Notes under the pieces: generated by a model | What the model saw: the letters and a program-made list of their open reading frames with translations, nothing else | Told to the model about the DNA's origin: nothing | The model's database searches: none | Translations under genes and position numbers: made by a program | In this document: positions 13,387 to 14,530 of the stretch, in pieces | How the letters are laid out: each line of letters starts with the position of its first letter | Numbering within the stretch: the first letter of the stretch is position 1 | Origin: Chlamydiia bacterium | GTDB lineage: Bacteria; Chlamydiota; Chlamydiia; Chlamydiales; JAAZZY01 | Direction of reading: 5' to 3' | DNA: 14,530 nt | Assembly: GCA_014239035.1 (NCBI GenBank) | Contig: JAAZZY010000039.1 | Coordinates: forward strand, 1-14,530

Positions 13387-14371
13387 TGCTGGAGAGCCTC
13401 AAAATAAATAGTTTAGAGGCTTCACTCCAATGCTCACTAGCCTTGGTAGGGGAGGCCTTTGGATAGCCGCTTATATTGGTAACCAGAACATCCCTTCCTA
13501 GCGTTAGAGTCTCATCGTGTTTGCTACCTTCAACATTACCACCTTCAGAGAGCGCCATATCGACAATGACAGTGCCAGGTTTCATTTTATCCAGACTCTC
13601 TTTTGGAAAGAGAATGGGGGCTTTTTGACCCGGTCTACGTGCGCTAGTAACTATTAAATTGGCGTCTATTGCAGCTTTTAGAACAAGAGCCTGCTGAGAG
13701 TTTAAGTCGCTTGCTTTCTCTAAAAGAAAAAAATGCCCCTGTGACTCTTCTACCAGTTTTTGATCTTCCGGGTGGGTCGATACAACCATGGGGGTCATCT
13801 TTTGTGCTAGAGCTTCGCTAAAGGCTGCTTGCCCTGCAATCCCAAGTCCAATTATAAGAGCTGTTTTGGGATCACCTTGAAATTTCTCTTTAGCATCTAA
13901 AAGAGCAAGTTTTCCTGCCATCTTACTCATTGAGGCTAAAATGTTCATGGGATCAGTTGGCTCTAAGTGCATTTGATCGATGCTGTAGGCAAGAATTTGA
14001 GCCTGATGATACTCTTCAATGTGAGAGGAGTCTTTCTCAAGGGGGTCCAATGCTCCAATCATAATTGTCTTAGCTTTGATGGCTTTATTTTCTAGTTTTT
14101 CACGATCGAGATCAGGGCGTTTGGCTCGAATAATAATATCAACACCATTAAAGAGATCCTGGTAACCCTCAATGGACTCTTCTATAAGGGGCCTAATTTG
14201 ACAGCCTTTAGAGATATAATCTTGATCTGAAAAACCCGCTCCTATGCCTGCTGCATGTTCCACAAATACTGTGAAACCGTTACAAATGAGTTCTTTTGCG
14301 TCTTTAGGAATTAAAGCAACACGGGTCTCGCCAGCTTTTGACTCTTTACAAACTAGGATGCTTTTTTCCAC
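13358..14371 (-). CDS. Alanine dehydrogenase/PNT-family protein, PntA alpha-1-like
   Basis: This 337-aa cytoplasmic NAD-binding protein starts at GTG 14371, with GGAGAGGG about eight bases upstream. The N-terminal AlaDH/PNT domain (1-135) carries CKESKAGETRVALIPK (R17) and VEHAAGIGAGFSDQDY. The Rossmann domain has IIGLGIAGQAA (173-183) and the late block PGTVIVDMALSEGGN (D271). The motif DPMNILASMSKMAGKLAL matches PntA ('MDALSSMAN.AGY.A') better than alanine dehydrogenase. The active-site His of alanine dehydrogenase (H96 in M. tuberculosis) is not seen at the matching place, where TIMIGALDP occurs. It is therefore closest to the NAD(H)-binding alpha-1 subunit of proton-translocating transhydrogenase, yet no pntAB or pntB follows. 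It may be an orphan dehydrogenase of unknown substrate. Confidence 0.8.
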   Translation of the reverse strand: MEKSILVCKESKAGETRVALIPKDAKELICNGFTVFVEHAAGIGAGFSDQDYISKGCQIRPLIEESIEGYQDLFNGVDIIIRAKRPDLDREKLENKAIKAKTIMIGALDPLEKDSSHIEEYHQAQILAYSIDQMHLEPTDPMNILASMSKMAGKLALLDAKEKFQGDPKTALIIGLGIAGQAAFSEALAQKMTPMVVSTHPEDQKLVEESQGHFFLLEKASDLNSQQALVLKAAIDANLIVTSARRPGQKAPILFPKESLDKMKPGTVIVDMALSEGGNVEGSKHDETLTLGRDVLVTNISGYPKASPTKASEHWSEASKLFILRLSSNEPPPISPC

Positions 14372-14440
14372 TGGTGGTCCCTCTCCATAATGAAAATTTC
14401 TTCTACATCAAAAGATAATATAAGGAAAGGGGGATACAGT

Positions 14441-14530
14441 TTATTTTTCTATTGAATTTCCGATGCAAATGAAAAAGGGATTAAGCAAACTCTCTTTATT
14501 GTAGAACACAGGATTTAGAGTGTCAGCATT
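14441..14530 (-). CDS. Possible C-terminal end of an upstream gene
   Basis: A minus-strand frame is open from the right edge for 29 codons and stops at TAA 14441-14443, with the last residues NPFFICIGNSIEK. It is on the same strand as the PntA-like gene and ends 69 bases before that gene starts. The stretch is too short to identify and could be open by chance. Confidence 0.3.
   Translation of the reverse strand, partial: NADTLNPVFYNKESLLNPFFICIGNSIEK

Overview
The window is AT-rich bacterial DNA that most likely comes from an environmental chlamydia (Parachlamydiales-like) or a similar amoeba-associated intracellular bacterium. This is an inference from gene content: a secreted DUF2608-type HAD protein, a UMF1-family transporter, an L-2-hydroxyglutarate oxidase, two YopT-like cysteine protease candidates, an ankyrin-tailed protein and several orphan proteins that look like effectors. 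No tRNA, rRNA, CRISPR array, transposase or phage gene was seen.

Left part (1-5771). The window opens inside a minus-strand Bcp-type peroxiredoxin. Next come a small secreted protein (+), a decayed PAS-domain gene (-), a secreted HAD-like protein (-), an orphan protein ending in a nested stem-loop (+), a Gly-rich orphan followed by a strong intrinsic terminator (+), a Cys-containing orphan (+) and an intact UMF1/Atg22-like MFS transporter (+).

Middle part (5772-8891). A perfect-consensus sigma-70 promoter (TTGACA, 17 bp, TATAAT) drives a 421-residue basic, coiled-coil protein that looks like an effector or inclusion-membrane protein. The gene ends by overlapping the convergent lhgO gene, which has its own promoter. 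Upstream of lhgO, two hairpins follow a 130-residue protein made of two near-identical 44-residue units. The Shine-Dalgarno sequence of that small gene can be buried in a hairpin.

Right part (8892-14530). Three minus-strand genes form the most interesting block: YopT-like protease candidate A (270 aa), a 621-aa acidic protein with a C-terminal ankyrin segment whose start overlaps the stop of A by ATGA, and YopT-like paralog B (317 aa). A and B share Cys, His and Asp motifs with the same His-to-Asp spacing. The block starts from a good promoter overlapped by a 12-bp palindrome. Upstream of it, a minus-strand transcript carries an orphan PntA-alpha1-like NAD-binding protein and an overlapping, apparently frameshifted small membrane-protein gene, and it ends at an intrinsic terminator.

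The simplest reading is a few scattered metabolic genes separated by accessory genes for host interaction. The duplicated protease plus ankyrin-protein cassette is the best candidate for an undescribed effector system. Its proteolytic role is inferred from motifs and remains unproven.
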